A stretch of DNA of 64,000 bases, taken from contig NZ_AP026070.1 of assembly GCF_024363255.1 (NCBI RefSeq), positions 1,240,001-1,304,000 on the forward strand. Direction: 5' to 3'. The position numbers were made by a program, and so were the translations under genes. The stretch's first letter is position 1. Each line of letters begins with the position of its first letter. The notes beneath the pieces are model-generated. The model was given only the letters and a program-made list of their open reading frames with translations, searched no databases and was not told where the DNA came from. Positions 18,847-29,008 of the stretch are shown one piece after another. This stretch comes from Shewanella sp. NFH-SH190041 (GTDB lineage Bacteria; Pseudomonadota; Gammaproteobacteria; Enterobacterales; Shewanellaceae).

Positions 18847-19425
18847 ATGAGTGGACAAATAAGTGATCAGCAACTCGTTGAACGGGTTCAGCATGGCGAT
18901 AAAAATGCATTTAACCTGCTGGTACATAAATATCAGGGGAAGGTGATCAACCTTATCGCGAGGTATGTCAGAAATCAGGCTGATGTAGCCGATGTCGCTC
19001 AGGAAGCGTTTATCAAAGCTTACCGGGCGTTGCCAAATTTTCGGGGTGAAAGTGCGTTTTACACTTGGCTGTATCGCATTGCGGTTAATACTGCGAAAAA
19101 TTATTTGGTATCACAGGGACGTCGGGCACCGGCTAATGATATCGATGTCGATGATGCTGAGTATTACGACGGCTCAGATGCGCTAAAGGAGTTTGATTCT
19201 CCTGAGCGATTGATGCTGTCAGATGAAATTAAAGCGGTGGTGTTTGAAACCCTTGAAACATTACCGGAAGAATTACGGATGGCAATTTCCCTACGGGAAC
19301 TCGATGGAATGAGCTACGAGGATATTGCTAATGTGATGGAATGCCCGGTCGGTACCGTGAGGTCTCGGATTTTTCGCGCCCGGGAAGCCATTGATAAAAA
19401 GCTCCAGCCGCTGCTGGAAAATTGA
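18847..19425 (+). CDS. rpoE: RNA polymerase sigma-E factor
   Basis: 192 residues, an ECF sigma factor. Region 2 contains DVAQEAFIKAYRALPNF and FYTWLYRIAVNTAKNYL; region 4 has the helix-turn-helix MSYEDIANVMECPVGTVRSRIFRAREA. It directs genes for outer membrane and periplasmic protein quality control. Its activity is held down by RseA and RseB encoded directly downstream, and it probably drives its own operon. Confidence 0.98.
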   Translation: MSGQISDQQLVERVQHGDKNAFNLLVHKYQGKVINLIARYVRNQADVADVAQEAFIKAYRALPNFRGESAFYTWLYRIAVNTAKNYLVSQGRRAPANDIDVDDAEYYDGSDALKEFDSPERLMLSDEIKAVVFETLETLPEELRMAISLRELDGMSYEDIANVMECPVGTVRSRIFRAREAIDKKLQPLLEN

Positions 19426-19443
19426 TAGTGAGACAGGTGAAAA

Positions 19444-20079
19444 ATGGATAAATTAGGTCAGGAGTGGGTCTCTGCCGCCGTCGATGGCGAGGTTGACGCT
19501 CAGGCTATGGCAGACTTGTCTGCTGATACCGGTTCCCACGATAAATGGCGCAATTACCATATGATTGGTGATGCCATGCGAGGTGAATTACCCGGTACGC
19601 TCAATTTGGATCTGTCAGCGCGTATTGCAGCAGCGATTGAAGATGAACCTGCTATTGTGGCGCCGAAGCGTCCAGTTCAAGCTAATGATATACCGCAGGT
19701 AGAGCAGCGTGTACAGAATGTTACTGCGGCAAAATCCAAAGTTGTCCCGCTGTTTAAACAGTTTGGTCAATATGCGATAGCGGCCAGTGTGGCCTTGGTT
19801 GCTGTGGTGGGGGTACAGAATTATACCCAGCCGGCAACAGGCGATACGGCGCCCATGCCGGTACTGTCAACCCGACCATTGCTGGGGACTGCATCGCCGG
19901 TGAGTTTGCAAACGGCACCATTGCAGCAGGCACAATCTCAAGGCGTGAGTAATGAGCAGGTTTATGAGCAGCGTCGTCGGCTGAATAATTATATTCAGGA
20001 TCATATGCTGCAACAGAGATTGAACAGCAATACAGTTTTGGAAGACAATCAGTTGGTCAGTCCTGAAACCGGTCGCTGA
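19444..20079 (+). CDS. rseA: Anti-sigma-E factor RseA
   Basis: 211 residues. The N-terminal cytoplasmic part (about 1-100) carries the sigma-binding helices (WVSAAVDGEVD, WRNYHMIGDAMRGE). One membrane helix follows at about residues 108-124, then a periplasmic tail rich in Gln and Thr that would bind RseB. Stress proteases cut it to free sigma-E. It starts 18 bases after rpoE. Confidence 0.94.
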   Translation: MDKLGQEWVSAAVDGEVDAQAMADLSADTGSHDKWRNYHMIGDAMRGELPGTLNLDLSARIAAAIEDEPAIVAPKRPVQANDIPQVEQRVQNVTAAKSKVVPLFKQFGQYAIAASVALVAVVGVQNYTQPATGDTAPMPVLSTRPLLGTASPVSLQTAPLQQAQSQGVSNEQVYEQRRRLNNYIQDHMLQQRLNSNTVLEDNQLVSPETGR

Positions 20080-20096
20080 TTGCACGAGGAATAAGT

Positions 20097-21029
20097 TTGC
20101 GTCTCATCCTTCTGGCCCTGTTGGCCGTTGTTTTTCCTGCCATGGCGCAGGAGGAGTTGTCCGCAAAAGCTTGGCTTGAACATATGAGCCAAGCGTTGCA
20201 GCAAAAACAATTCAAAGTTTCTATGATCCACCTGCAGGCGGATCATATTCGTCCCTTGGTTTATCTCCATGGTAAGGTGGATGGCCAAGATGTCGCCTTT
20301 CTTGAAGATCTGAATGGCCCACCGAAAAATGCAGTACGTATCGGCCATACTGTTACTTTCCTTGAACATGATCAGCCAGCTTATAGTGTCCGTTCCGACC
20401 GGATCCAGGGCGTTTGGCCCCCGGCTCTTGCGGGGAATATCACTGCATTAGAATCCGGATATGAATTTGTTCTGGGCGGTCGCAGTCGAATTGCTGGCCG
20501 ACCTGGTCAAATGGTGCGGATTATGCCTAAAGATGGCTCCCGTTATATCCATCAGGTATGGATAGATATGGAGAGCTTTTTGCCTCTGAAATATGATCTG
20601 CTGACCCAGGACAAACAGTTAATTGAGCAGGTGATGGCTGTTGAGTTAGTGGTGTTACCTGAAGCGCCCGCGCTGTTAAAAGAGGCCTTGCACCAAGATT
20701 GGCCTGCGGTAATGAATACCGCTGAGCGTGGCGATGGTCGTAATTGGCATTTCAGCTGGTTGCCTGATGGTTTTAAAGTGACGGTGCGGGATCATCATCG
20801 CCTTATCGGTAGTCATGAAGCCGTGGAGTATGTGGCGCTCAGTGATGGTTTGGCAAATGCCTCAGTGTATATTGCCCGGGCATCGGATACACCGCTGCCA
20901 GAAGAAGTGATTACTCGCAATGGGTTATCATTGGTAACAGAAATTAACGGTAACGCTGAAATTGTGGTAATGGGAAAACTGCCACCGGAAACACTGCGAC
21001 GGATCGCCCGCAGTTTAAGGTTGGATTAA
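20097..21029 (+). CDS. rseB: Periplasmic sigma-E regulator RseB
   Basis: 310 residues with a signal peptide (MRLILLALLAVVFPAMAQ). It binds the periplasmic tail of RseA and shields it from the DegS protease, and senses mislocalised lipoprotein or lipopolysaccharide signals. The two-domain MucB/RseB fold is supported by family-like stretches such as WIDMESFLPLKYDLL and WLPDGFKVT. The start is a TTG at 20097 with a GAGGAA site, which may limit its level. It lies 17 bases after rseA. Confidence 0.93.
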   Translation: MRLILLALLAVVFPAMAQEELSAKAWLEHMSQALQQKQFKVSMIHLQADHIRPLVYLHGKVDGQDVAFLEDLNGPPKNAVRIGHTVTFLEHDQPAYSVRSDRIQGVWPPALAGNITALESGYEFVLGGRSRIAGRPGQMVRIMPKDGSRYIHQVWIDMESFLPLKYDLLTQDKQLIEQVMAVELVVLPEAPALLKEALHQDWPAVMNTAERGDGRNWHFSWLPDGFKVTVRDHHRLIGSHEAVEYVALSDGLANASVYIARASDTPLPEEVITRNGLSLVTEINGNAEIVVMGKLPPETLRRIARSLRLD

Positions 21030-21033
21030 CGCT

Positions 21034-21507
21034 ATGATGGAGCAGGTTGCCCGAGTTATTGAGCAAGACGACAGCGGTTGGGTGATGGTTGAAGTAGAAA
21101 TGAAAAGTGCCTGCAGCCACTGCGCCAGCAGTGAAACCTGTGGGAGCGGGGCTATTGCTAAGGCATTTTCACCTAAGGTTCAGCGTTTTGCGTTACCCAC
21201 ATCCCGCCCTTGTCAGCCTGGTGATTTACTCAAACTGGGATTGCCTGAGTCTGTGTTACTGAAGGCGGCAGCGTTAGTGTATTTGTTACCGGTAGCTGGG
21301 TTATTGCTGGGTGGTTTAATCGGCCAAATGTTGCTAAATAATTTGGGTTTATCTCAAGATTGGATGGTGATGTTAGTGGCCTTTGCCGGCGCACTTGGCT
21401 GTTGGGGTATCGGGCGGCGCCGGGCGAAATTGCTGGAGCAGGGAGCGCAGCCAGTTATCCTGTCTTACTTAGGCAGTCAATTATCCTCATCCTCTGGCGG
21501 TGCCTGA
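21034..21507 (+). CDS. rseC: Membrane regulator RseC/MucC
   Basis: 157 residues. A cysteine cluster CSHCASSETCGSG (about residues 26-38) in the N-terminal soluble part is the family hallmark, followed by two membrane helices (about 80-100 and 105-128). RseC acts positively on sigma-E and, in some bacteria, is tied to reduction of SoxR and thiamine-related iron-sulfur chemistry. It is the last gene of the rpoE operon, four bases after rseB. Confidence 0.93.
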   Translation: MMEQVARVIEQDDSGWVMVEVEMKSACSHCASSETCGSGAIAKAFSPKVQRFALPTSRPCQPGDLLKLGLPESVLLKAAALVYLLPVAGLLLGGLIGQMLLNNLGLSQDWMVMLVAFAGALGCWGIGRRRAKLLEQGAQPVILSYLGSQLSSSSGGA

Positions 21508-21599
21508 CGTCGATGTCGCCAGTCTCTCCTGTTGCTTGTTCATTTAATTGTGCCTGTTGATGTGGGTTACAGCACTGTGACAAGCGGTGGCAAATGTGA

Positions 21600-21628
21600 T
21601 TGGTATTGCCCCCCTAATCAGGTACAAT
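21600..21628 (+). promoter_or_regulatory. Candidate sigma-70 promoter for lepA
   Basis: TTGGTA (21600-21605), a 17-base spacer and TACAAT (21623-21628) lie about 180 bases before lepA. The long leader up to 21805 shows no open frame of note. Confidence 0.5.
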
Positions 21629-21805
21629 TTCGCACCTTTAACGCGTATCCGTTTAATTTACCTTAGTCATTGCAGCACTGTACAACAGGTGCGAAATAGA
21701 GTGGATTACAGTCAAGGTACTGAATCACAATAGAAATCCTGTTAGATACTGTGCTTCTCAGTCAGTGAGTAAGCAATCAGTCAGAAAACCCGAGGGGTTT
21801 TAACA

Positions 21806-23620
21806 TTGAGTGAAAAGAAGTCCATGATTAATAAAAATATTCGCAACTTTTCAGTTATTGCGCATATTGACCACGGCAAATCCACTTTGTCCGACCGTCT
21901 TATCCAGGTATGTGGCGGCCTTACCGACCGTGAAATGGCTGAACAGGTGCTGGACTCGATGGATCTGGAACGTGAGCGTGGTATTACCATTAAAGCCCAG
22001 AGTGTGACTTTGGACTATCAAGCCAAAAATGGCGAAACCTACCAGCTGAACTTTATTGATACGCCGGGACACGTGGATTTCTCCTATGAAGTATCCCGTT
22101 CTCTGGCGGCCTGTGAAGGCGCGTTGCTGGTTGTCGATGCGGGTCAAGGGGTTGAAGCCCAGACCTTGGCAAACTGCTATACCGCGCTGGATATGGATCT
22201 GGAAGTGGTGCCAGTACTGAACAAAATCGACTTGCCTCAAGCTGAGCCTGAGCGAGTTGCCACTGAAATTGAAGATATTGTTGGCATTGAAGCCCATGAT
22301 GCGGTGCGCTGCTCGGCTAAAACCGGCGTGGGTATCGACGATGTGCTGGAAACTATTGTGGCTCAGATCCCGCCACCAGAAGGGGATACTGAAGCGCCAT
22401 TGCAGGCACTGATCATTGACTCTTGGTTTGACTCCTACCTTGGGGTTGTGTCTTTAGTCCGGATCAAAAACGGCAGCCTGAAAAAAGGCGACAAGTTTAA
22501 AGTGATGAGCACAGGTCAAACCTACAATGCTGATCGCGTCGGTATTTTTACGCCTAAGCGTAAGGATAAAGATGAACTGAAAACTGGCGAAGTAGGTTAT
22601 GTGATTGCCGGTATTAAGGAAATTCATGGAGCGCCAGTAGGGGATACCTTGACCCATGCGAAAAATGGTGCCGAGAAGCCACTGCCAGGATTCCAGAAAG
22701 CCAAACCTCAGGTATATGCCGGGGTGTTTACCATCTCAACGGATGATTATGAAAACTTCCGTGATGCGCTGAATAAACTGAGCTTGAACGATGCTTCCTT
22801 GCAGTTTGAGCCTGAAACCTCTTCAGCACTGGGTTTTGGTTTCCGTATTGGCTATTTGGGCCTGCTGCATATGGAAATTATTCAGGAGCGTCTGGAGCGG
22901 GAATATAACCTGGATCTCATCACTACTGCGCCAACGGTGGAATACGAAGTGGTGCTGACTAATGGCGAAACCGTTTATGTGGATAACCCATCGGATCTGC
23001 CGGCTCTGAATAATATTGCCGAAATGCGTGAGCCGATTGTGGAAGCCAACATTCTGGTACCAAAGGATTATCTGGGTAACGTTATCACGTTATGTGTGGA
23101 AAAACGTGGTATTCAAAAGAATATGGTGTACCACGGTAACCAAGTGGCATTGACCTATGATATTCCAGCCGCAGAAGTGGTAATGGACTTCTTTGACCGG
23201 TTGAAATCAACCAGCCGGGGTTATGCGTCATTGGAGTATAACTTTGTCCGCTTTGAGCCTGCAGATATGGTACGTTTGGATGTGTTGATCAACGGGGATC
23301 GCGTTGATGCACTGGCGATGATTATTCACCGCTCTAATATCCGTCACAAAGGTATTGCTCTGGTTGAAAAGATGAAAGAGCTTATTCCGCGGCAGATGTT
23401 TGATATTGCTATTCAGGCAGCAGTGGGCAGTCAGATTATTGCTCGCTCTACCGTAAAAGCCTTGCGTAAGGACGTTACCGCGAAATGTTATGGTGGTGAC
23501 GTATCCCGTAAGAAGAAACTGCTGCAAAAGCAGAAAGAGGGTAAAAAACGTATGAAACAACTGGGTAACGTAGAGGTGCCACAAGAGGCATTCTTGGCGG
23601 TACTAAAGTTGAATGATTAA
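21806..23620 (+). CDS. lepA: Ribosome-associated GTPase LepA (EF4)
   Basis: 604 residues from a TTG, or 598 from an in-frame ATG at 21824. The TTG has a strong site, GAGGGG, eight bases upstream. The ATG gives the length usual for the family and has only a weak site. GTPase motifs are [16 protein letters not shown] and NKIDLP, followed by EF-G-like domains and the LepA-specific C terminus ([18 protein letters not shown]). LepA acts on stalled or back-translocated ribosomes and in initiation. lepB follows, probably with some read-through of a weak hairpin. Confidence 0.96.
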   Translation: MSEKKSMINKNIRNFSVIAHIDHGKSTLSDRLIQVCGGLTDREMAEQVLDSMDLERERGITIKAQSVTLDYQAKNGETYQLNFIDTPGHVDFSYEVSRSLAACEGALLVVDAGQGVEAQTLANCYTALDMDLEVVPVLNKIDLPQAEPERVATEIEDIVGIEAHDAVRCSAKTGVGIDDVLETIVAQIPPPEGDTEAPLQALIIDSWFDSYLGVVSLVRIKNGSLKKGDKFKVMSTGQTYNADRVGIFTPKRKDKDELKTGEVGYVIAGIKEIHGAPVGDTLTHAKNGAEKPLPGFQKAKPQVYAGVFTISTDDYENFRDALNKLSLNDASLQFEPETSSALGFGFRIGYLGLLHMEIIQERLEREYNLDLITTAPTVEYEVVLTNGETVYVDNPSDLPALNNIAEMREPIVEANILVPKDYLGNVITLCVEKRGIQKNMVYHGNQVALTYDIPAAEVVMDFFDRLKSTSRGYASLEYNFVRFEPADMVRLDVLINGDRVDALAMIIHRSNIRHKGIALVEKMKELIPRQMFDIAIQAAVGSQIIARSTVKALRKDVTAKCYGGDVSRKKKLLQKQKEGKKRMKQLGNVEVPQEAFLAVLKLND

Positions 23621-23637
23621 GGTTTTTTTCCAATGTC

Positions 23638-23660
23638 GCGCCGCTTGAAGCGGCGCTTTA
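23638..23660 (+). terminator. Strong hairpin with weak T run between lepA and lepB
   Basis: GCGCCGC, the loop TTGAA and GCGGCGC are followed by TTTAGTT. The stem is stable but the T run is short, so partial termination is likely. Confidence 0.5.
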
Positions 23661-23773
23661 GTTAGTTTGACTTATCGCGTTAAAACACCGCTTTAGGATA
23701 ACTAACTAAAGCCGATTTCTATGGTCAGGGTGACCACTTTTTATCCGGATAGACGGCAGGAGTTTACAACAAT

Positions 23774-24688
23774 ATGGCAGCCTATTTTTCTCTCATTCTG
23801 GTGCTGGCGACACTGGCAACCGGGCTTATCTGGTTGTATGACATTATTTTTCTTGCTCCCAAGCGGCGTGAGAAACTGGCGCTGGCTCAGGCAAGTGGGG
23901 ATCTGACGCAGGATGCCAAAGAAAGCATTATGCGGGAATCTGTTGTGGTGGAAACCGCTCACTCAGTCTTCCCTGTGATTGCTTTTGTATTGGTGCTGCG
24001 CTCATTTATTTATGAGCCATTTCAAATTCCTTCCGGTTCAATGATGCCTACTCTACTGGTGGGTGACTTTATCTTGGTGGAGAAGTTCAGTTATGGATTG
24101 CGTGACCCAGTATGGCGTCACAAATTGGTGGAAACCGGTGAGCCAGCCCGTGGTGATGTAGTGGTGTTTAAGTATCCGGAAGATCCTCGGGTCGACTATA
24201 TCAAACGTGTGGTAGGCCTACCGGGCGACAAGATTATTTATCGTAATAAACAACTGTGGATCCAGCCTAAATGTACCGCGGATGAGAAAACCTGCCCAGG
24301 CCCGCAATTGGTACCGCGCACTGAAGTTAACAGTGGGGAGTTTTTCCAAGATGGCGTGCCGTTACTGCGTTATCAAGAGCAGTTAGGGAAAGTGACCCAT
24401 GACATTCTTATTAACCCGGCCCGGCCAGAGATGAGCCGTTATTACTACCACGAAGGAACATTGCCTATCGGTGAGTGGATTGTGCCTCAGGGGGAATATT
24501 TTGTTATGGGTGATAACCGGGATAATAGCCGTGACAGTCGTTTCTGGGGCTTTGTGCCGGAAGCGAACCTGGTGGGTAAAGCCGTGGCAATCTGGATCAG
24601 TTTTGAATTTGACCGCAGCCCATCCGATTGGTTGCCTACCTGGATCCCAACCGGGGTGAGATTCAATCGGATCGGCGCAATACAGTAA
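23774..24688 (+). CDS. lepB: Signal peptidase I
   Basis: 304 residues. Two N-terminal membrane helices (about 4-24 and 62-78) anchor a periplasmic protease that removes signal peptides. The catalytic Ser is S89 in [17 protein letters not shown] and the catalytic Lys is K144 in [12 protein letters not shown]; the spacing matches E. coli S91/K146. The box [12 protein letters not shown] is intact. rnc begins five bases after its stop. Confidence 0.97.
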   Translation: MAAYFSLILVLATLATGLIWLYDIIFLAPKRREKLALAQASGDLTQDAKESIMRESVVVETAHSVFPVIAFVLVLRSFIYEPFQIPSGSMMPTLLVGDFILVEKFSYGLRDPVWRHKLVETGEPARGDVVVFKYPEDPRVDYIKRVVGLPGDKIIYRNKQLWIQPKCTADEKTCPGPQLVPRTEVNSGEFFQDGVPLLRYQEQLGKVTHDILINPARPEMSRYYYHEGTLPIGEWIVPQGEYFVMGDNRDNSRDSRFWGFVPEANLVGKAVAIWISFEFDRSPSDWLPTWIPTGVRFNRIGAIQ

Positions 24689-24693
24689 TCAGT

Positions 24694-25374
24694 ATGGAAC
24701 CAATCAAGAATTTGAAGCGGCTGTGCCGCACTCTGGGTTATGAATTCACTAAAGTGGAGTTACTGACTCAGGCGTTGACCCACAGAAGTGCGGCCAATAA
24801 ACACAATGAGCGTCTGGAGTTTTTGGGAGATTCAATCCTCTCCATCGTGATTTCTGACGCCCTATATCACCAGTTTCCGAAAGCCACTGAAGGTGATTTA
24901 AGCCGGATGCGGGCGACCTTGGTGCGGGGTGATACTTTGGCGATTATCGCTCAAGAATTTAAATTGGGTGAGTATCTGCTGCTAGGGCCAGGTGAACTGA
25001 AAAGTGGCGGTCATCGTCGTGAATCAATTTTGGCCGATGCGGTAGAAGCGATTATCGGTGCTATCTATCTGGACTCTGATTTAGAGTGTTGCCGTAAACT
25101 GCTATTGCAGTGGTATGAGACCCGGTTGAAAGAAATTCAGCCCGGCATTAACCAGAAAGATGCGAAAACCCTGTTGCAGGAACACCTGCAGGGCTTCAAA
25201 AAACCACTGCCAGAGTATCAGGTAGTTAAGGTGGAAGGTGAAGCCCATGATCAAACCTTTACTGTAGAGTGCCGGGTTAAAGATCTGTCCCAGTCTGTTG
25301 TTGGTGTGGGCAGTTCCCGCCGTAAGGCTGAGCAGATGGCTGCCGCCCAGGTACTGGAGTTACTGAAGAAATGA
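24694..25374 (+). CDS. rnc: Ribonuclease III
   Basis: 226 residues from an ATG at 24694; a longer frame from 24628 lies inside lepB and is rejected. The catalytic motif [13 protein letters not shown] and the second acidic site ([18 protein letters not shown]) are present, with a C-terminal double-stranded RNA-binding domain ([13 protein letters not shown] to [10 protein letters not shown]). It processes rRNA and structured mRNAs. Its stop overlaps the era start (ATGA). Confidence 0.97.
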   Translation: MEPIKNLKRLCRTLGYEFTKVELLTQALTHRSAANKHNERLEFLGDSILSIVISDALYHQFPKATEGDLSRMRATLVRGDTLAIIAQEFKLGEYLLLGPGELKSGGHRRESILADAVEAIIGAIYLDSDLECCRKLLLQWYETRLKEIQPGINQKDAKTLLQEHLQGFKKPLPEYQVVKVEGEAHDQTFTVECRVKDLSQSVVGVGSSRRKAEQMAAAQVLELLKK

Positions 25375-26384
25375 GTGAAAAAGACTTGCCTGAGCATCCA
25401 AATGCCCCGACCCAAGTGAATGAGCCGTCGCTGGATGAATTGCTGGCAAGGATGAATCAGGGCAGCCATTCCGGGCCACAGTATGATGTTACCTACTGTG
25501 GCATGGTCGCCATTGTTGGTCGGCCGAATGTGGGTAAATCAACCCTGCTGAACCGTCTGCTGGGGCAGAAAGTCAGTATTACTTCCCGTAAGCCGCAGAC
25601 TACCCGTCATCGTATTATGGGGATCCATACTGAAGGGCCTAGCCAGATTGTGTTCATTGATACACCTGGTTTGCATATTGATGAAAAGCGGGCAATCAAC
25701 CGGCTGATGAACCGTGCGGCAGCCAGCTCCTTGGCTGATGTGTCTATGGTGGTATTTGTGGTTGACGGCATGAATTGGACTGCCGACGATGATATGGTGC
25801 TGACCAAGCTGAGCCGCGGTGGCGAAGAACGTAAAATTGTACTGGCTATCAATAAGGTTGATCACATTAAGGATAAAGCGGCATTGTTTCCGTATTTAGA
25901 GGAAATGGCCAAGAAGTATCCTTTTGATGAGATCCTGCCGATTTCTGCCAAGCAGGGCACGAATGTGCAGCGCATTTTAGATTTGGCGACAGAAAGCCTG
26001 CCTGAATGTCCGTTTTACTTCCCAGATGATTATGTCACTGACCGTTCGCAGCGCTTTATGGCTTCTGAAATTGTGCGTGAAAAGCTGATGCGTTTCCTCG
26101 GCGATGAACTGCCCTATGATGCAACAGTGGAAATTGAGCAGTTTAAGATGATGGAAAACGGTGTTTACCAGATCAATGCTCTGATTCTTGTTGAACGCAG
26201 TGGTCAAAAACGCATGGTGATTGGTAATAAAGGCGAACGGATCCGCACTATTGCTACTGAAGCCCGTAAAGACATGGAAAAATTGTTTGATAACAAAGTA
26301 TTCCTTGAAGTCTGGGTGAAGGTGAAATCCGGCTGGGCCGATGACGAGCGCGCGTTGCGCAGTCTGGGTTACGGCGAAGATTGA
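25371..26384 (+). CDS. era: GTPase Era
   Basis: 337 residues. GTPase motifs are [18 protein letters not shown] and NKVD, and the KH RNA-binding domain has [13 protein letters not shown]. Era binds 16S rRNA and checks 30S assembly. It is about 35 residues longer than the E. coli protein because of an acidic, proline-containing N-terminal extension (residues 1-40) before the GTPase domain. The start overlaps rnc by four bases, and no internal start near residue 40 looks better. Confidence 0.97.
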   Translation: MSEKDLPEHPNAPTQVNEPSLDELLARMNQGSHSGPQYDVTYCGMVAIVGRPNVGKSTLLNRLLGQKVSITSRKPQTTRHRIMGIHTEGPSQIVFIDTPGLHIDEKRAINRLMNRAAASSLADVSMVVFVVDGMNWTADDDMVLTKLSRGGEERKIVLAINKVDHIKDKAALFPYLEEMAKKYPFDEILPISAKQGTNVQRILDLATESLPECPFYFPDDYVTDRSQRFMASEIVREKLMRFLGDELPYDATVEIEQFKMMENGVYQINALILVERSGQKRMVIGNKGERIRTIATEARKDMEKLFDNKVFLEVWVKVKSGWADDERALRSLGYGED

Positions 26385-26397
26385 TCCGGCGGTACTG

Positions 26398-27084
26398 ATG
26401 GAGCGGGGCTATGTGCTGCATCACCGGCCATACCGTGAAGCCAGTGTGATTGCCAATCTGCTGGTTGATGGTATAGGGCGGGTGGACGCTGTGGTGCGTC
26501 TTGGTAGTGGCCGCCGCTCACTTAAAAGTATCCTGCAGCCATTTCAGCCATTGATCTTTGTGGTCAGTGGACGACATGAGCTAAAAAGTCTGAGCCAGGT
26601 AGAAGCCATGGCTCCGGCTATTCCCTTAACCGGCCACAGCTTGTACGCCGGTTTCTACCTTAATGAAATCCTGATGCGTATTATCCACCATGGTGGTGAT
26701 GCGTTATTTTTCCCCTATCACCAAACCTTAATGGCTTTGGCTGATACATTTGCTGAAACGCCATTGCGATATTTTGAGTTATCGTTGCTCGAAGAATTAG
26801 GGGCGATGCCGTCACTAATACAGGATGGCCATGGTAATGCTCTGACTGCTGAGCTGCGCTATCAGCTATTAGCTGAACAAGGATTTTGGCCTGTGGTTGA
26901 TCATGTTTCCCGGGCATTTCATTATCCAGGGCAGAGCTTGATTAATCTCTGTCATCGTTGTTTAACCGCCGATGACCTCCCTGTGGCCAAGCGACTGATG
27001 CGACAATTGTTGCAGCCATTGCTGGGCGATAAACCGCTTCGTAGTCGCCAGCTTTTTATGGCGCAACAAGATACTCAGTGCTGA
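26398..27084 (+). CDS. recO: DNA repair protein RecO
   Basis: 228 residues from an ATG at 26398. The frame is open back to 26341 inside era, and the true start could be a non-ATG codon a little upstream. The N-terminal OB fold (GYVLHHRPYREASVIANLLVDGIGRVDAVVRLG) and the helical C-terminal domain fit RecO. It loads RecA on SSB-coated gaps with RecR. No ribosome site is clear, so translation may be coupled to era. Confidence 0.92.
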   Translation: MERGYVLHHRPYREASVIANLLVDGIGRVDAVVRLGSGRRSLKSILQPFQPLIFVVSGRHELKSLSQVEAMAPAIPLTGHSLYAGFYLNEILMRIIHHGGDALFFPYHQTLMALADTFAETPLRYFELSLLEELGAMPSLIQDGHGNALTAELRYQLLAEQGFWPVVDHVSRAFHYPGQSLINLCHRCLTADDLPVAKRLMRQLLQPLLGDKPLRSRQLFMAQQDTQC

Positions 27085-27179
27085 TTTTTTGCACGCCTTC
27101 ATACCTTTCTGCTGTATTTTCCGTACAATAATCCGGTTCTTATCTTCGCTATTACCCGATTTTCCACAAGGAGAGACTG

Positions 27180-27917
27180 ATGACCGGGATTTTGCTGGGC
27201 GTTAACATCGATCATATTGCAACTTTACGGCAGGCCAGGGGGACGGATTATCCGGATCCGATTCATGCCGCCGCTGTTGCGGAGCACGCTGGGGCTGATG
27301 GCATTACAGTGCATTTGCGGGAAGACCGGCGTCATATTATCGACCGGGATATTTATCTGTTAGCCAAAACACTAAAAACTCGGATGAATTTTGAATGTGC
27401 TATCACAGAAGAAATGCTGACCATTGCCTGTGATATTCAGCCTGCTTATGTCTGTCTGGTGCCGGAAAAACGTCAGGAGCTGACCACAGAAGGCGGATTG
27501 GATGTTGCTGGTCAGCAGAATAAGGTGCGGGATGCTGTTAGCCGCTTATCCGCTGTTGGTATTCAGGTTTCTCTGTTTATTGATGCCGATAAAGTGCAGA
27601 TTGATGCGGCACTTGCCTGCGGTGCGCCTGTCATTGAGATCCATACCGGCGGTTACGCTGATGCTAAGAGTGTTGATATTGAGGCACGCGAGTTGCGGCG
27701 GATCCAAGCTATGGCGGCATATGCTCATCAACAGGGACTCATTGTCAATGCCGGACATGGACTGCACTATCACAATGTGAAGGCAATTGCGGCAATTCCA
27801 GAGCTCTATGAACTGAATATTGGCCATGCCATTATCGCTCGGGCTGCTATCGATGGGTTAGATACAGCGGTGCGGGATATGAAAACGTTAATGCAGCAAG
27901 GGCGGCGTGGTTGTTAA
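27180..27917 (+). CDS. pdxJ: Pyridoxine 5'-phosphate synthase
   Basis: 245 residues. The active-site stretch [21 protein letters not shown] at the N terminus is diagnostic; [11 protein letters not shown] and NAGHGLHY are also present. It condenses 1-deoxyxylulose 5-phosphate with 3-amino-2-oxopropyl phosphate to make pyridoxine 5-phosphate. The start has a clear AAGGAGAG site. It precedes acpS, as in E. coli, but a degenerate mobile element separates them here. Confidence 0.97.
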   Translation: MTGILLGVNIDHIATLRQARGTDYPDPIHAAAVAEHAGADGITVHLREDRRHIIDRDIYLLAKTLKTRMNFECAITEEMLTIACDIQPAYVCLVPEKRQELTTEGGLDVAGQQNKVRDAVSRLSAVGIQVSLFIDADKVQIDAALACGAPVIEIHTGGYADAKSVDIEARELRRIQAMAAYAHQQGLIVNAGHGLHYHNVKAIAAIPELYELNIGHAIIARAAIDGLDTAVRDMKTLMQQGRRGC

Positions 27918-27924
27918 TGACAAG

Positions 27925-28072
27925 TGGCCGTTGAGTTTTTAAGCTCGTTTTGCTACCTGATAAGCCGATAACGCATTAGAAGGGAGGCATAAACGCTGGG
28001 CAAAGGATTTGGTGAAATCTGGTTTATGCTTTGTTTTGAGTAAAATTCAATCGCAAAAGGTCAACAGACTCT
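27925..28072 (+). mobile_element. Degenerate, internally deleted copy of the 267-base inverted-repeat element
   Basis: Compared with the copy at 43856-44123 in the same orientation, the left end, the block CTACCTGATAAGCCGATAA with its flanks, and the right end AAAGGTCAACAGACTCTGG can be aligned. The middle is missing and many bases differ. It is an old, decayed insertion between pdxJ and acpS. Confidence 0.75.
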
Positions 28073-28076
28073 GGCG

Positions 28077-28082
28077 TATAAT
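28077..28082 (+). promoter_or_regulatory. Perfect -10 hexamer for acpS at the edge of the mobile element
   Basis: TATAAT begins five bases after the decayed element ends and 36 bases before the acpS start. No good -35 box is seen at 16-18 bases; the bases there belong to the element's terminal repeat. Confidence 0.4.
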
Positions 28083-28112
28083 GATTATCTTTCTGCAATT
28101 GGTTTAGAAGTT

Positions 28113-28490
28113 ATGGCAATCATAGGTTTAGGTACAGATATTGTTGAAATTGCCCGTATTGAACGACAGTTGGCGCATAGCGACCGATTAGCAAAACGCG
28201 TTTTGACCGATGATGAGTGGCAGCAGTTCTGTGCTACTAGCCAGCCAGCCCGTTTTTTAGCAAAACGTTTTGCCGCAAAAGAAGCTGCTGCTAAGGCACT
28301 TGGCTCTGGTATTGGCCGGGGCATTTCCTTTCAGCATTTTCATATCAGCAATAATGATTGGGGGGCACCTAAGCTGAGCTTTTCCGGTGGTGCAGCCGAG
28401 CGTTTGGAGTTGCTCGGGGGCTATCTTGGCCATATCACGATTGCTGATGAGCAGCACTATGCTGTAGCTACGGTGATTATTGAGTCTTAA
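28113..28490 (+). CDS. acpS: Holo-[acyl-carrier-protein] synthase
   Basis: 125 residues, family length. It attaches phosphopantetheine from CoA to apo-ACP. The two signature blocks, [15 protein letters not shown] with its metal-binding Asp and [18 protein letters not shown] with its Glu and Lys, are intact. It is followed by a strong terminator and separated from pdxJ by the decayed element. Confidence 0.97.
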   Translation: MAIIGLGTDIVEIARIERQLAHSDRLAKRVLTDDEWQQFCATSQPARFLAKRFAAKEAAAKALGSGIGRGISFQHFHISNNDWGAPKLSFSGGAAERLELLGGYLGHITIADEQHYAVATVIIES

Positions 28491-28559
28491 TTGTGTGACC
28501 TTAGTTCAAGCTTCATGGTTACAGCCATTGGTTTGGTTACTCTGATAAGGCGTTATTTT

Positions 28560-28596
28560 AAAAAGGTTCACCGGCACTGTCGGTGAACCTTTTTTA
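28560..28596 (+). terminator. Strong rho-independent terminator after acpS
   Basis: AAAAAGGTTCACCG and CGGTGAACCTTTTTT pair around GCACTGT. The remaining part of the 518-base gap to 29008 shows no gene and no clear signal. Confidence 0.92.
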
Positions 28597-29008
28597 CAAG
28601 ATGACTTAACCCGCATCAATCCCATAGCAAACTTTCTTCTGCTTTTAGTTCTTTTATACCTGCGGCTTGGTTATCCGTGTCGTTCTGGTTGGGCTGATAT
28701 CTGGGATAGCCATTTTGTACTTATGCGCGTCATCGTCTGACGAACACTTCATTTGCGATAATGGCCTCGTTTAAATATCAGCGGTGGCAGATTGGTAATC
28801 GCTTTGATACGGTAACACTGACGTGTCGCTGTGCATAAAGCGTGTTTCATTGCTGAACGAGTTGGAATTTACGATATGTGACCCTATTCATTTGTTCAGG
28901 CAGATTAAGGCATTACACGATAAAAATAATGGATAACAGGCAATAGCAAGAGTTTGTTTACGACGGTCGTAGCTTAAAACGAAGGATATTTGATACAGGA
29001 GGTAAAAG

